A stretch of DNA of 64,000 bases from positions 4,701,784 through 4,765,783 of the forward strand of contig NW_006921536.1 in the NCBI RefSeq assembly GCF_000340215.1. The letters run 5' to 3'. Origin of the DNA: Pseudocercospora fijiensis CIRAD86. Lineage: Eukaryota; Ascomycota; Dothideomycetes; Mycosphaerellales; Mycosphaerellaceae. Every line of letters begins with the position of its first letter. Position 1 is the stretch's first letter. The position numbers and the translations under genes were made by a program. Under the pieces are notes generated by a model. It made no database searches and was not told the DNA's origin. It saw only the letters and a program-made list of their open reading frames with translations. Positions 1 to 12,330 of this stretch are shown piece by piece.

Positions 1-772
1 TCGTTTTTAGTCTCAATCTATCCTCTTTCGGTATAAGATACTTAATAAGCAAATGCTTAGGCCGAGTCTAACTACGAAACCTAAGACTAACTAACAGCTC
101 TATTAACTAATCCTAATCTTCGAACTCCTTCCGCTTCTTAGTAAAGACCTTAAAGAGCGCTCGAGCTTCTTCGGGTGCCTACGGAGTAGTCGAGATAAAG
201 CCGTATCGCTAAAATAGGTAATCCTTCGGAGGCTTATATAGAGATTTAGAGAATTCCAACGCTAACCTATCCTACTAGTAGCTTAGATTCCGGATATAAG
301 CCCTCTCTGCCTTAGTAAAGATTTTATATAGTAGTAGCACTCTGCCTTCGAGAAACGCTTTCTATTTAACTGTTAGTATCTGCCGGCTACGAACGCCGGC
401 TATATATACCGAGTATAGAATAATTACCTGTACCCCTTCCTCCTATAGTAACACTTCTGCCGTCCCTAGATACCTAGCCCCGATCGCATTAATCGCAAGC
501 CACTTTGCCTTTATAGACGCAAAGGCTTCGCTCTAATACTAATAAAGAAACTTCTACTCTATATCGAGGATATAAAGACGACTAGTCTCGATTCCAATCC
601 TTGCTAGCTTTTCGTAGTAGCTTTAACTATAATTTTCTAGATTGATAGGACTTATACCTTAGCCCTTTACTAGTATCTCGTCTCTTTAGCTGTACTCGAT
701 CTACTCCTAGCGCTTATCGTCTATAGCGTTAGGCCCTAAGACTATACCTGTTACTAGATCGACGTATAGTAT
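1..772 (-). pseudogene. RIP-degraded unidentified reading frame, cut by window start
   Basis: A minus-strand frame can be followed from about position 772 to the window edge with only TAA and TAG interruptions, at places where Gln or Trp would fit. The residues between stops are ordinary protein composition, for example a segment reading SEAFASIKAKWLAINAIGAR. I do not recognise the family. A second, separate minus frame at about 1010-1310 is Lys/Arg-rich and could be the other end of the same element after a frameshift. No start codon is visible, as expected when RIP turns ATG into ATA. Confidence 0.35.
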
Positions 773-1477
773 CTCCTCGCTTTTTTTAGTTCCTTTATTC
801 GTAGTATTAAGCTCTGTCGCGGCATCCTAAACTCTAGTATTGTTGTTCTCGGCTATCTAAACATCTCCGTTACTATCGGTCGTATCGATAGAGGTAGCGA
901 CTATAGGTCTAAATGCTATTAGTTAACGTGTTAAAGAAAAATATACCGGCTACAGCTGCCGGCTACGGCTGCCGGCTATAGCTGCTAGCTACGGCCGCTA
1001 GCTAGATTAACTTACGCTGCTAGAACTTTACGCTCGAAAACTAGCCGCAATTCTTTCCTCCTCTTAGCCTTCTCTTAGGTTGTCTTCTTATTCTAACCTT
1101 CACTTTTTTCTATAGGCGCTAGCTATCGATAGAATGCCTTATTCCGCGCCTTTCTTCTCTTATCCTTAGCTCTTTTATCCTTATCTATCTTGTCCTTTCT
1201 CTCGCGGTCTCGTACGGAATTCTTCTTCGTAGAGTACTCCTCTTTAGTCTTACGCTTTTTAGTTAGACGCTTAGGTAAAACAAACTCGCGGTCTTTAGTT
1301 CTATCTTCTATTTAGCGCGCGGCGCGCTTCTCTCTTGCTATTATAAGGGAAAGGGGCGGGGGCGTAGCGTATAGTAGTTGTTATCGGTATAGGTATAGAG
1401 GAAGAAGTTGAAAGTATAAGAATGTCGCGAAGCCCTAATTGTTGCCGCCTACGTAACGTTATATAGGTAAGCTTTCG

Positions 1478-1568
1478 CAACTACGGCAACTACGCCCCGG
1501 TAATAGCAACTACGCCCTAGCAACGGCAACTACGCCCTAGCAACGGCAACCACGCCCTAGTAACGGTA
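1478..1568. repeat. 20-bp minisatellite, about four to five copies
   Basis: The unit is close to caacggcaactacgccctag, repeated head to tail with a few substitutions. Two further copies lie at about 1651-1692 between the members of an 81-bp direct repeat. Confidence 0.8.
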
Positions 1569-1572
1569 ATAA

Positions 1573-1776
1573 AGCGTAGTAAATACAACCTAGTAACTAT
1601 TATAGCCGGCAATCGTAGCCGGCAGTCGAATAAGAGTGTCCTTATAGCAAAACCACGCCCTAGCAACGGCAACTACGCCCTAGCAACGGCAAAAGAGCGT
1701 AGTAAATGTAACAGAGTTACTATTATAGCCGGCAATCGTAGCCGGCAGTCGAATAAGAGTGTCCTTATAGTAAAAC
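1573..1776. repeat. 81-bp direct repeat pair
   Basis: Positions 1573-1653 and 1696-1776 are near-identical 81-bp copies. Each carries two GCCGGC motifs and ends in a shared tail (gtccttatag). The 42 bp between them is two units of the neighbouring 20-bp minisatellite, so the array and the larger repeat probably expanded together. The copies differ by a few mostly C/T changes, which fits duplication before or during RIP. Confidence 0.75.
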
Positions 1777-1878
1777 TAATATAGTCTCTAGTTCAAACTA
1801 GGAATCTATATAGTTCGAAAAAACCAAACCGGAACTAGGGAGCTAGTTCGCCGCTAAGAAACCAAACTATATACGTTT

Positions 1879-1901
1879 AGTAGTTCGGAAACCGAACTAC
1901 T
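1879..1901. repeat. perfect 10-bp hairpin
   Basis: The sequence agtagttcgg is followed by a 3-nt loop and its exact reverse complement. It is the first of two hairpins within 85 bp in a gene-free stretch. It may mark an element end; no function can be assigned. Confidence 0.7.
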
Positions 1902-1927
1902 GCGGGGTCTAACTGTACGAGGCATAA

Positions 1928-1962
1928 CTTCCGAATAATACCCTAGGGGTAGCATTCGGAAG
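1928..1962. repeat. imperfect palindrome with CTTCCGAAT arms
   Basis: Both arms begin CTTCCGAAT and run into a run of C, with TA at the centre. The core (AAT, TA or GCTA, CCCC then GGGG) recurs near 2367, 6590 and 12733, each time close to the end of a coding frame or the start of an LTR-like sequence. Confidence 0.65.
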
Positions 1963-2375
1963 CTAGCCGAACCTAACCTCCCGCCCTTCTAGGACTACTT
2001 CCCTCTAGTTTCCTAGTCTCTAGCAACCGCCCTTAGGTAGCAACGATAATAAGATACTCCGCTAGAGAAGATTGTTCCTACCCTAATTAGTATTAGTTAC
2101 GTAGGACACTAAGAAAGGGAGGATCCCTCTCCCTTCCTAGCTCTTAGATAGACGTAGCAACTTAGGCCTATAGCCTCTAAGAATAGGGACCTTAGGCCGC
2201 TAAGCTTAGTGTCTAGAAGAAAGAAGAACGTACGGGCTGCGTTTATATGTCTACTGCTATAAAAGGTAATGCTGTATCTATAACGACAGTACTATAGGCT
2301 AATATAAGCTACGCTAGGCCTAGGCGATTTGCTCCTAGTTGCCGAGCATCTCTAGAGAAAAGCTAATACTATCCC

Positions 2376-2710
2376 GGGGGTGTTATTAGTCCCGCTAGCC
2401 TTACTACTATAGATTACTGCTAGGTACTCGAACTAACTAGTTATATTTCGAGTACGCGGGAATCTACGAAAGCTAGAGGTTAATAAAGGCGCGTAGTCGC
2501 TACTAGCAATTAGCTAGTTCGATTATTAAACTTTAGCCGCTCTACTAATAAAGGAGTCTCGTATATAGCTTTACTTTTTAAGGTCTATATATAATCGTTA
2601 TCCGTTTGCTTTACTAGAACATACGGACTACGCTACCTTCGTACCCTATTTAAGGCGAGCCTTCTAAGCTCTTTCTTCTACTCGAATACTAACTAACTTA
2701 CTACCGCCTA
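2376..2710 (+). repeat. possible LTR or promoter leader of the downstream frame
   Basis: The stretch starts TGTTATT after a CCCGGGGG run, contains TATA-like motifs (tctatatata near 2590, ctatttaagg near 2648) and ends just before a 17-nt C tract and a long coding frame. This layout suits a 5' LTR, but I found no matching copy at the other end, so the call is tentative. Confidence 0.3.
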
Positions 2711-2727
2711 CCCCCCCCCCCCCCCCC
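2711..2727. repeat. 17-nt cytosine homopolymer
   Basis: An uninterrupted run of 17 C sits between the LTR-like leader and the long unidentified frame. It is the longest homopolymer I noticed in the window and could also be a length error in assembly. Confidence 0.9.
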
Positions 2728-2749
2728 TCTCTTCTATCTAAACCCTTTA

Positions 2750-5206
2750 ATTATTATTAACAAGCTACGAACGTTTTTGCAAGCTCGTTACTAACTCCTT
2801 TCCGCTTCGGTCGACTAAGATATCTTCCGGCGCCCTAAATCCGCTAGGCGCTAGTAGTAGTAGCAACCTACTAGCCCTAAACCTAGGTATACTAGTCCCG
2901 ATCGAAGCCCCCTTCGATAGCGCCTTAGTCGCTATAACTAGCCTCGAGCACTGTTTCTAGATCGTTACCGCTATCGACGACCCCTAAAAGAAGATTAAGA
3001 CCGCTCGTACCTTACTACGCGTTATCGATCGAAATATTAAGAAGGCTACTATCTTAGTATTATATAGTATAAACAACTTACGCTAGGACATTAGTAAGCG
3101 CATCTTTAAGCGAGACGTTCTTTAAGATATAGAGCTTTATTAAGCCTTTCCTATCGTTTATAGCCTCGAGATAGCGGGTACTACGATTCGTATACGCTTT
3201 ACGAACCTTAATTAAGCCTTCGAGTAGTAGGGAGGTCCGAGTAGTCTCCTAAAGAGCCTTATTAACTTCGCCTACGATAGATAAGAGCGTACTAAGTAGG
3301 TTGCGTCGTTCGTTAATAAGTATCCGGTCCGTCGCGAGGGAGTAGAGCACCTTTCCCGTACTATAATCTATCGAGTCTCTACTACTAGTAAGAAGTACGG
3401 TAAGTAATTAGTTAACTTAACCTTCGCACTTAACGACTTTACGACAGCCTACTAGAAGCGGTATAAGGACGCTATTGCCGAGGTAGATCTTAACGCCTAG
3501 TCTACTAAAGATCTACTAAAAGAGAAGAGCTGTTGTATTAATAGTATAGGCTTTATTATTAAGGGTTAAGAGGCTCCTATCGTAGATATTCTCGAACGTA
3601 AGGTCCTTCGCCTTAAGACGGAAGCCGATACGGCTACTAGTCTAGCGCTCGCTATAGAAATGTAGGTATAAGATCGCCGCTCGACCCGTAACTATAAGGT
3701 CCCTTAAGAAGTTTAAGATAAGCGCGCTAAGGTAGAAGCAGCGCGTTAGAAGGCGTTGTAGGCTCGCTAGGCATTCTAGAAGGCCGCTAAGAAGTCTACT
3801 ATACCTTCTAGTACTAACTATAGTAACTCGGATATTAATATACTAGATACGCTACTAGAAGATAGTATTTCCTCCGAAGGTTCCTTTAGTAAGCGTAGGT
3901 ATAGAGGCCTCTCGCCGATGCTATTAACTAAGAATATCTATAGTTCCTATAAGGGTAACTCTATCGTATATCTTATTACCGAGATCGATATAGTTTATAA
4001 GGCCGATATAGGCAAAGCATCTATCGCCCTATCTATCTATTAGTAGTACGACGACCTTAGTAAGCTAGGCGAAGATCCGTTTACTATATATGCTAGCTAT
4101 ATTAAGAAGGCCGCTAAGGCGTATAGTCTCTATACTAGTGCTAAGACGAGTGTCCTTATTAGCCGCCTATTAAAGATTAGACGTAATGTCGCTAATTAAG
4201 ATGCCTTCGCTGCCCTTAAGGCTAATTAGGCCTATACTAACTAGTTTCTTAGACGCCCTATTGCCGCCCCGACATCTCTAGGACTCTACGCGTTTAACCC
4301 TACTAGTACTATTACTCGCGCCCTTACGCTAATAGATCGCTAGAGCAAGTTCGTTACTAGTATCCTTAGCTAAGGCACCTCCTTCGACCGCTTTCGCTAG
4401 ACTAGCAATACTATCTTCCCTTAAGTCTTTAGTTAGTTATAAGAGCCTCGCGGAGTATATCTTCCTTTCCTTATCGATCTAATATAGGAGGAGTTTGAAA
4501 TATACCTCTAGTATATACGTATAATGCCTAAGTCTAAGCAAGAAGGCCGCAATGCCCTTTAAACTTATAGTATAAGCAACTAAATCGTCCGCTAGCACCC
4601 TGCCCTATAGCTCTTAGCTGTCGCCCTTCGACCTAATTACGTATACGAGCTTATCTCCGTCCCTAAGCCTACTAAGTTCTTTAAGGTTAGCGGTACTTAT
4701 AAAAACTGTCCTTCTAAGGAGTCTACTCGTCTTAGACAAGATATAGTTAAGCTCGTAGCTAGCGAGGGTACTAGTTACCTACGTATTAAGGTCTGCCTTA
4801 TATCTAAGGATAAGACTAGCTACTCTACTATTATCGAAGGCATATATTAGCCCGAGGTCTTTACGAACTAGGTTAAGAAGCTTAAGGCTCGTAGCCTAGT
4901 CCTACTAAGCAAGATCGGTAAGCTTACTAATAAGTACCTTACCGACGACGACCTCGACTATATATTCGATAGTTAGCCTAATAGTAAGGGATATAAAGCG
5001 GAGTAGATCCTCAACCCTCTAAAGGAGTACGAGGTCTCTATTTAGATACTATACCTACTATATAGTAATCTAAAGACTAAGAGCAACCGTATATTAATTA
5101 ACCTAGGCTACTCTCGCGTTATTAACGGCACTAAGGTTAAGGGCTACGAGAACTTAATAGTCTCTTAGGTTACTAAAGCGTACCGCAATCTAACCGCCCT
5201 CCTAGC
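2750..5206 (+). pseudogene. long unidentified RIP-degraded frame, 5' part
   Basis: A single plus-strand frame stays in register for about 2.4 kb, to the exact point where the Ty3/gypsy element is inserted. It resumes in the same register at 12331. Interruptions are only TAA or TAG. Together the two parts give roughly 950 codons. The middle (about 3650-3790) is rich in Lys, Arg, Ala and Gln codons and may form a coiled coil. I see no reverse transcriptase, DDE or helicase motif and do not recognise the family. It may be the coding region of another element, since it is preceded by an LTR-like leader and followed by an LTR-like sequence. The frame integrity and codon structure are seen directly; the element assignment is inference. 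Confidence 0.5.
5202..5206. repeat. target-site duplication, left copy (ctagc)
   Basis: The five bases directly outside the left LTR match the five outside the right LTR at 12326-12330. A 5-bp duplication is usual for Ty3/gypsy integrases. Confidence 0.85.
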
Positions 5207-5403
5207 TATAAGAAGGGTATATTAGCAGGTAGATAGGGTAGTAGTAGGTACGAGTAGTATTCGATAAGGAGCTAGGAGGAGAGGGAGGAAGGCAGGTAAG
5301 TTAGCCTATTACTAAGCGCTAAGCCCTGCCTAAGGCATTAAGACCCTAGCTTTACTCGAGCCCGGTTACATACTAATTACGTATAACCTCTTTAGTTCTA
5401 ACA
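5207..5403 (-). repeat. 3' LTR of the Ty3/gypsy element
   Basis: This 197-bp sequence is nearly identical to 12129-12325. On the plus strand it begins tataagaagg (TG changed to TA) and ends ctaaca. It is the 3' LTR because the element reads on the minus strand. Confidence 0.9.
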
Positions 5404-5570
5404 TACGCTTCCCTTCTAAAGGCCGCGCCCTCGTAGCCGGTCTTTATTCTAGTATTAACCTCTATTGCTGCTAACTTAATAGGCCTAACAAGCCGCTTAG
5501 TCCGCGCTGAATTAAACGCACAACTACCGATTATATAACTATATCAAACCTCACCTTTAATACAACACAA

Positions 5571-6090
5571 TGTCTAACTCTAACTGCGCTATTCTTATAT
5601 ATAATAAAGTAAAGGGATATAAGGCTATTAGAATTAAGGACTATCGACTAATTACAATACGAGCGCACCTTCCCTACTATAATAGGTAGGTATACGGGGT
5701 ATTATAGCACTACCTCCGCTCTAAGTAATATCGTTCTAAGTTCTTTACGTCTACTCTAAAAGACCTAGCTATATCCGCTTCCGAGGGTTTGTTCTTATTG
5801 TTATAAGGGCTATTATTGTTCGTAGTTTCGCTAGCCCTAATCGGCTAGGTTTAGTAGCCTTTAATTGTTAATCTTATCTTATCTTTTCCGAAAAAAATAC
5901 AGCTCGTCTAGTTTCTATAGGTAAAGGCTATTATAAGTATAGTAGTAGAGGTTCGCCTCGCTTAAAGGGTTAGATAGATTAAGGAGTAACCTATTGTCCG
6001 CAAGATCGACCCCGGCTAGCTTAGCTCTATAGTTTTGCCCTTAGTCAGCTAGTCTATTAGTCGCTTAATCTTTTAAGCGGCTTAAAGTTT
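5571..6090 (+). pseudogene. antisense degenerate frame between chromodomain and 3' LTR
   Basis: Between the end of the polyprotein (about 6600) and the 3' LTR (5403) the element carries about 1.2 kb that the usual gag-pol plan does not need. On the opposite strand to gag-pol, a frame opens with an intact ATG (MSNSNCAILIYNKVKGYKA) and can be followed for about 170 codons, broken only by TAA and TAG. I do not recognise the product. It may be an extra gene carried by the element, read antisense to gag-pol. Confidence 0.35.
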
Positions 6091-6599
6091 TAATTAAAGT
6101 TTTGATCAAAGTTTTAATTAAAGGTGCCTTAGGCTCGTAGTATAGGTAAGGTTGTATCTATAGGCGCAGTAACAATAGTAAGTAATGTTAACAATAGCGG
6201 CGCTAGCCGTCTTAGCGCTAACTTTACCTTGCTTCTAATTTCCTTCTTTAACTAACAACAACTCGGCAATACCGTTACTAATATAGCTGTATCCTTCCTT
6301 TCTTAAATAGCAATACACTCCGCAATACTATTACTAATATAGCCGCGCCGGCCGCGCCGTCGTTATTATTACTATCGCTATTCACGCGCGCGCCGTCCTT
6401 GTAGATCGCCTAGGCCTTAAGGCCTCGATAGAATAAAAGAACAAGAGGGGGACCTATAGGGCGCGTTAGTAAAGAGGTAGAGTCCTTAAAAGAGTAGGTA
6501 ATTAGTTAACGCGTCGTAGCGCGCCTAGTATAGTCTTATTGTCCTTTATTGCTAACAATTGCTTGCCTCTAATTAGTTAGCTAATAGCACCCCGGGGGT

Positions 6600-9500
6600 A
6601 GCATTATTCCTAGGCGACATTATAGGCCCTTAGCCTTCTTCTTGTTCTTTACACTAGTCTAATACTTATCTAATAACTCGGTTATGTCTTTAAAAGAGGC
6701 TTTAGCTTCCTACGAGTCCTATTTAGGTAAATAGCCTTGCTATCTCAATAGGTACTCCTTCTTGCCTTTCCTAGTCCGGTGCTATAGGATACGTTCTATA
6801 GACTATAGCTCTTCGCTATCCGCTAGTATGTCTTCGTATTCTATAGGGGCTTCATCCCCCTCGCGTAGGTAATATAGCTTAAGGAGGGATATATAGAAGG
6901 TATTATAGATAGTATAATAAGGAGGAAGCTATAACTAATAGGCCTATACGGAGGAGCCCTTAACTTCTCGAATGCAGAATAGACTAATATACCTTAGTGC
7001 GAGCTTAGGCCTTGTTTTACCGTTAGGTAATAGGTGCTTACGGATGCGGAGGTTCTTAGTACTTAGTATAACTATATCGCCTTACTTAAAGGTTATCGGT
7101 GTGTAGTGTTTGTCGTAATAGGCCTTCTAATAGGCCTAGGCCTTTGCTAGTTTGTTAGCTATCTTAGCGTAAATTTCTCGCATCTTTTGAACTCTCTTAA
7201 TAGCCGCTAGTATCTCGGGTATTAGTACTTAATACGCTTCCCTTTCCTTACGCTCGGCCTCTAGCGATAGGGGGTCTTATAGCAGCGTAGGGTTGCTCCC
7301 TATTATAGCGAAATAAGGTAATACCTTAGTAGATAAGTGGACACTATTGTTATATACGAATTCGGCTAGTTATAGGAGATTGACCTAGTCGTTAGGGTTC
7401 TTATTAATGTAGCTACGCAGGTACTACTATAGCGTAGCATTCTGCCTTTCGGTCTAACTATCTGTTTATAGATAGAATGCTATAGACAGGCGATACTTAA
7501 GTCTCAGCTATAGGCAAATCTTACTCTAATAATAAGATATAAATATCGAGCCTCGGTTAGAGACTATCCCTTTAGGGGTCCCCTAATAGGTATAGAAGAT
7601 ATTGTTCTATAGCGCTTCTACTATATTAATAGCAGTCTAATCTTTCCGCGCTAGGATATATCGAGCGCCCTTAGTAAACCGGTCTATAACGACTAGGATA
7701 GCGTTAAAGATGTCTTTGCTTCCTCTTCGCTTAGTAGGGGGAAGACCTATAATAAAATCTATTATAAGCTCTGCAAATAGCTTGTAAGGGATTGGCAATA
7801 AGGACAACTCGCTAAAAGGCTAATGCTTTAGTACCTTAACACGTTAACACACGGCATACGTGTTTACGTAGTCCTTTATGTCCCGCTTACTATTTAGCTA
7901 GTAGTATATACGCGATAGTAGCTCGTATAACCTCTCTATGCTATAGTAACCGGCAAGCTTACTATTATAGTGTCGCTTAAGAAGTTCTTGTCTAATCGAT
8001 TGTTTAGCGGGGATATAGTATCTGCCCTTAAACCTTAAGTAACCTTTGTTGTCGATCGACTAATTACTCTTACTAGATCGAGTCTTTCGCCTACTTATAA
8101 GCTTATCTATACGTTTAGTAGCAAAGGCGTCCCTCTGCTAAGCCCGTAATAGCTTATCTATAAACGATTAACTATCCCTATTTGCAAAGTTATTTAATAG
8201 TACCCTCGCTATTAAACGAGGTACGCATTATATATATCTAATAGCACTAGCAGCCGGATCAACTGTATTAGTACTTTAATCGCTGTTACTGTATATAGCG
8301 ATATCGACTAGGGAGTTATTATAACTTCTCCTGTCTGTGTCCTTAGCCCTTGCCTTAATACGCACTATTAATATAGTAAGAGCATTAATATGCTTTAAGC
8401 CGTCGCGGAGTCCGGTAAGCCGCTTATCCTACGCTTGCTTATTAATAATACGGGCTATAGCAATCTTATACTACAGGGTTAGAAACAAAGAATTAATATA
8501 TTAGGTTTCGCCGTCGTAATTAGGTCGCCTCGATAGGCTATTAGTAGGGTTGCTTACGCCTAGCCGATATAATATATTAAAATTAAACCTAGCGAGGTAG
8601 ACGGCCTATCTAGCCTGTCGACCTATAACCCTAGTAACCTTCGTAATTCTACGGAGGTTGTTATAGTCTATATAGACCTATATTATATATTAAGCCCTAT
8701 CGAGGTAGTGCCTCTAGTACTTAAAGGCCTCGACAATAGCTAGGAGCTCTTACTCGTAGGTCTCGTAGCGACGTTCTATATCGATTATCTTCCGTAAAAA
8801 GAAGGCGATTAGGTGCTAGTAATTATTATTAGCCTGTTGTAACATAATAGCTAATATAGCGAACTAGGAAGCGTTAGTCTTAATACGGATCTATTTGCTT
8901 AGTACGAAATAGTGCAATAAGGGGACTTTAGTAAAGCGCTTCTTTAAACCGTTAAAAGCGGCTTATGCTCTGTTAGTCTATTTGAACTCTCTAGTTAGGT
9001 TAGCCTTAGTTTTAGTAAGCTCAGTTAGAGGCATTATATGTCGTAAATAGCCCTTAATAAAGCGACGATAGAAATTAGCGAAGCCGAGGAATAATTAAAG
9101 CTCCTTAATACTAGTAGGGGTTAGCTACTTAGTAATAGTCTTAACCCGATTAGGATTAGCCTTAACACCCTCGGTTAATACGAGGAAGCTAAGGAAGGAC
9201 ACCTCTTTAGTAGCAAAGGTATATTTAGAAGGCTTGTAATACAAGCTATAGGCTCGTAGGCGATCGAGTACCTTACGGACTATAGCCTAGTGCTCCGCAA
9301 TATTAGGTAAATGTATATAAACTAGGATGTTATCTAGGTAAACTATATAGAGATAGTCTAATAGGCCTAAAAGGGCCCGATTAATATAGGACTAGAATAT
9401 TGTAGGGGCGTATGCTAGCCTAAATAGTATAACTAAATACTCGAAATAGCTATAGCGAGTGCGAAAGGCTGTCTTCTATTTATCGCCCTTGCGAATACGG

Positions 9501-10480
9501 ATGCGGTAATAGGCGTCCTTAATGTCCAATATAGTATAGTAGTAGGTACTAGAAAGGCGATCGAGGGTCTTATTAATAAGCGGAAGTAGATAGCGGTCTT
9601 TAATAGTAACAGCATTGAGTCTACGGTAATTAACGTATAACCGTAGGCTACTATCCTTCTTTAGAACAAACAGGATTAGTGCACTAGCAGGGCTGTTACT
9701 GTACCGAATTCGACTATTAGCTAGGTTTTCCTCTAGGTACTTACGCAACATAGCAAGCTCTCGTTTACTAAGGTTATAGAGGGGGCTAAAAGGAACCTCC
9801 TTGCCCTCTATAATATCAATCTTATAATCCGTCTCTTTGAACATAGGCAATATCGATGCTAAGTAGTGTTTAAATACATTAATATAGGTCTCTCGAATAG
9901 GTTCTAGTATACGCTTAAGTTGTTTAGGATCTATACTATTAGGGGGCACAGGTTTATCGTTATCTCTACTAAGAAGATTAGCTATCGGATTAGCTAAGGC
10001 AGGTATTAGGTTGCTAATAAACAGGACCCTAATATTATTAGGATACTCGCTAATGTCGATATATTTAATGTCCTCTCTCCTAGCGATTCTAAATCGCTAT
10101 TATTAACTGCCTAAGTCTATAACTATAGCATAGTGCTTAAGAACAGGGTTGCTAATAATAATAGTAGCTCCCCTATATAGGTAGTCTATATCTACTACGT
10201 AGGTAGTGAAGTCTAGTAGGCGTTTATTTCCGAGGTCGTCCTTTAGGGCTATAGGAACATAGTAGGCCCTATAGGTTAAGTGCCGAGCGTTATTAAACTA
10301 AGCAAGGGTTAGTAGGTCAGTCCTCGGCAGTTGTCGAAGGTCTAACTGCTTAGCTAGGCGATAGCTAATAAGGGCACTAACTGAATTTCCTAGATCTAGC
10401 ATAACCTTAGTTTAATAGCTAGTGCCCTTCGTGTCCTATATAAGGTAGGGGCGTATTATAGCTAGCACAATGTCGATAGT
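6600..10480 (-). pseudogene. pol region: RT, RNase H, integrase, chromodomain (RIP-degraded)
   Basis: The best-preserved part (9476-9949) is the N-terminal half of a Ty3-type reverse transcriptase with LYVNYRRLNAVTIKDRYLLP and ILDIKDAYYRIRI. The catalytic YLDD lies at 9329-9340 and reads YLDN. An RNase H region should follow, but I did not map its catalytic residues. The integrase zinc region is near 7,900-8,000, and its core contains DFIIGLP and VIDRFTKGARYI. Its second Asp, in the SDRG motif, is Asn (codon at 7556-7558). At 6690-6870 a chromodomain is readable (EYLLR, stop, QGYLPK, stop, DS, stop, E), with stops where the conserved Trp codons belong. All losses fit C-to-T change at CpA on one strand or the other. 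Confidence 0.85.
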
Positions 10481-10499
10481 CTTACGCCGTACGAGGCTA

Positions 10500-11900
10500 A
10501 TAGTTAGTACGGCGCTTACTCTTTTTTCGAAGGACCGATAGGGATAGCATTAGCGGCTAAAAGGTGCTTACGGTGCTTAGCGGTAGCACGGTCGATTCGG
10601 GCCTAGTCCTTAGGTTTGTCGCATTAGCCTAGTAGATAGCTAGTACTATTACAATTAAAGCACTTTAATCCGGTCGGGGGATTATTACTATAGCTATTGT
10701 TGCTACTATTGTTAGTTAAGCGATTAGTACTATAGGGATACGAGCCCCTTCTACGGCCCCTATTACGGCCTCCTTTATATAGCCGCCGGCTACGGCTTCT
10801 TCTACGGTCGTTGTTACTATTCCTATTGTTAGCGTTGTTGTCTTAGTAGGAACCTTAATTTCCTCCGCGGCTACGGTTGCTACGGTTGCTAGTAAGTCGG
10901 ATCCTTAATTCTAGTCGTTGCTAGAGCTAGATAGCTCGTTTAGCAGTTTCGACTTCGACTATAAATTGAATGCGTATAAGATTAGCCTATTTAAACACAC
11001 GGCGGCGGTCCAATTCAAGGACTAATTCCTATCTCAATTTAGGGCGTATTTCGGAGATCTAGATAGAATTAGTTTTAGTCGGGAGGTCGTCTTCGAGGGT
11101 CTTTAAATAGGCCTTAAATAAGCGAGCCGATTAATTAGTCTTTTGTTTAGCTCGAAGATACTAGTCCTAAGCGTATTATTGCCTTAGTATAGGGTTTCTA
11201 AGGGTATCTAGTATAATAGTTTTATAGGTCTGCTACTAAATAGCAGTCTAGTTATTAAGGGAGTCAAAATAGTTATCCTAGGTGCGTTTTAGGTCGCCGT
11301 TAATGTACTGTATAGCATAGACGACTAGTAAATAGTTATTTAGTAGAGCCCTTAGTGCGTTTCGTTAGTTAAGCTTATAGTTACGAATGTAGTCGTTATA
11401 TTGCTTTCGACTAGAGCTATTAAACACGGTGCAGTCCTTAAGTTTAGCATCCTTCTTCTAGACTAGGACTAATAGTAAGGAAGGTCCTGCTATCGACTTA
11501 GTGTTAGTTATTAGAGCCTCCTAAAGGCGGCGAATTTCGAGGAGGTTATCCTTTAGCTATTATTCTTAACGTAGGGCAGTAAGCCTGTTTTAGGTAGCTT
11601 CTTAAAGTCTCCCTACTAGTTAAGGACCAAAGGCTAGTTAGCTATATCGTCGATTAACAATATTATTAAGAATGTCGTTAATAGGCAATTCTAGATTATT
11701 ACCTAGAATTATAGGTTCTTCTTTAATAGGCTCTCCGGCAGGCTCTTTAGTAGGAGGCACTTTAGTAGGCACTTTAGCGGGAACTGTGCTACTAGCGTTG
11801 TTATTGCTAGCGCTACTAGCGGCAGCACGGTTGTTGTTTCGTAATAAACCGGCTATTGTAAGGGGCGACACTAATAATGTATTATTAGCCCCTAAGATGC
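10500..11900 (-). pseudogene. gag region with zinc knuckle (RIP-degraded)
   Basis: The N-terminal part (11638-11871) is still open and is rich in Ala, Asn, Pro and Glu. The nucleocapsid zinc knuckle is at 10621-10662 with spacing C-X2-C-X4-Tyr-X4-C. The Tyr codon TAT replaces the expected His CAT, and the residue before the last Cys is TAA for CAA. The true start codon is not visible. Confidence 0.7.
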
Positions 11901-12128
11901 GGATATAGCGGAATTAGTAGATATCGGCTTAGTATGCTTAACTTAGTATAATAGGCCGTGTAGAAGGCCTTGCTTAATAATTAGTACGGTTGTTTCGATA
12001 GAATAGTACGTATAGGTCCCGTTCTTCGGGCGCAATATAGTTAGATTAGTCTTATTCGTAGCTATACCGCTAAAAGCTTGAAATAAGGACTATCTAGCTA
12101 CTACCCTTAAAGGGTAGATCGAATACTA

Positions 12129-12325
12129 TATAAGAAGGGTATATTAGCAGGTAGATAGGGTAGTAGTAGGTACGAGTAGTATTCGATAAGGAGCTAGGAG
12201 GAGAGGGAGGAAGGTAGGTAAGTTAGCCTATTACTAAGCGCTAAGCCCTGCCTAAGGCATTAAGACCCTAGCTTTACTCGAGCCTAGTTATATACCAATT
12301 ACGTATAACCTCTTTAGTCCTAACA
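12129..12325 (-). repeat. 5' LTR of the Ty3/gypsy element
   Basis: This 197-bp LTR matches 5207-5403 with only a few differences, nearly all C/T, which suggests a fairly young insertion later altered by RIP. It is followed by ctagc (12326-12330), the right copy of the target duplication. Confidence 0.9.
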
Positions 12326-12330
12326 CTAGC

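Larger units (their letters stand above)
5207..12325 (-). mobile_element. Ty3/gypsy chromovirus, full length, RIP-inactivated
   Basis: The 7119-bp element has two 197-bp LTRs, a 5-bp target duplication, and gag and pol on the minus strand. The visible order is zinc knuckle, reverse transcriptase, RNase H region, integrase and C-terminal chromodomain, which defines a chromovirus. A purine-rich tract lies just inside the 3' LTR (at 5404-5420 on the plus strand it reads as C/T-rich). The LTR ends read TG..CA after allowing for RIP. Key residues are destroyed: YLDD is YLDN in the polymerase, the second integrase Asp is Asn, and the zinc-knuckle His is Tyr. It cannot be active. It sits inside another degraded frame, so it is the younger of the two insertions. 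Confidence 0.9.

Noticed and set aside
11672..11908. Plus-strand frame opposite gag
   Set aside because: It mirrors the Ala/Pro/Asn-rich gag N-terminus; no independent support.
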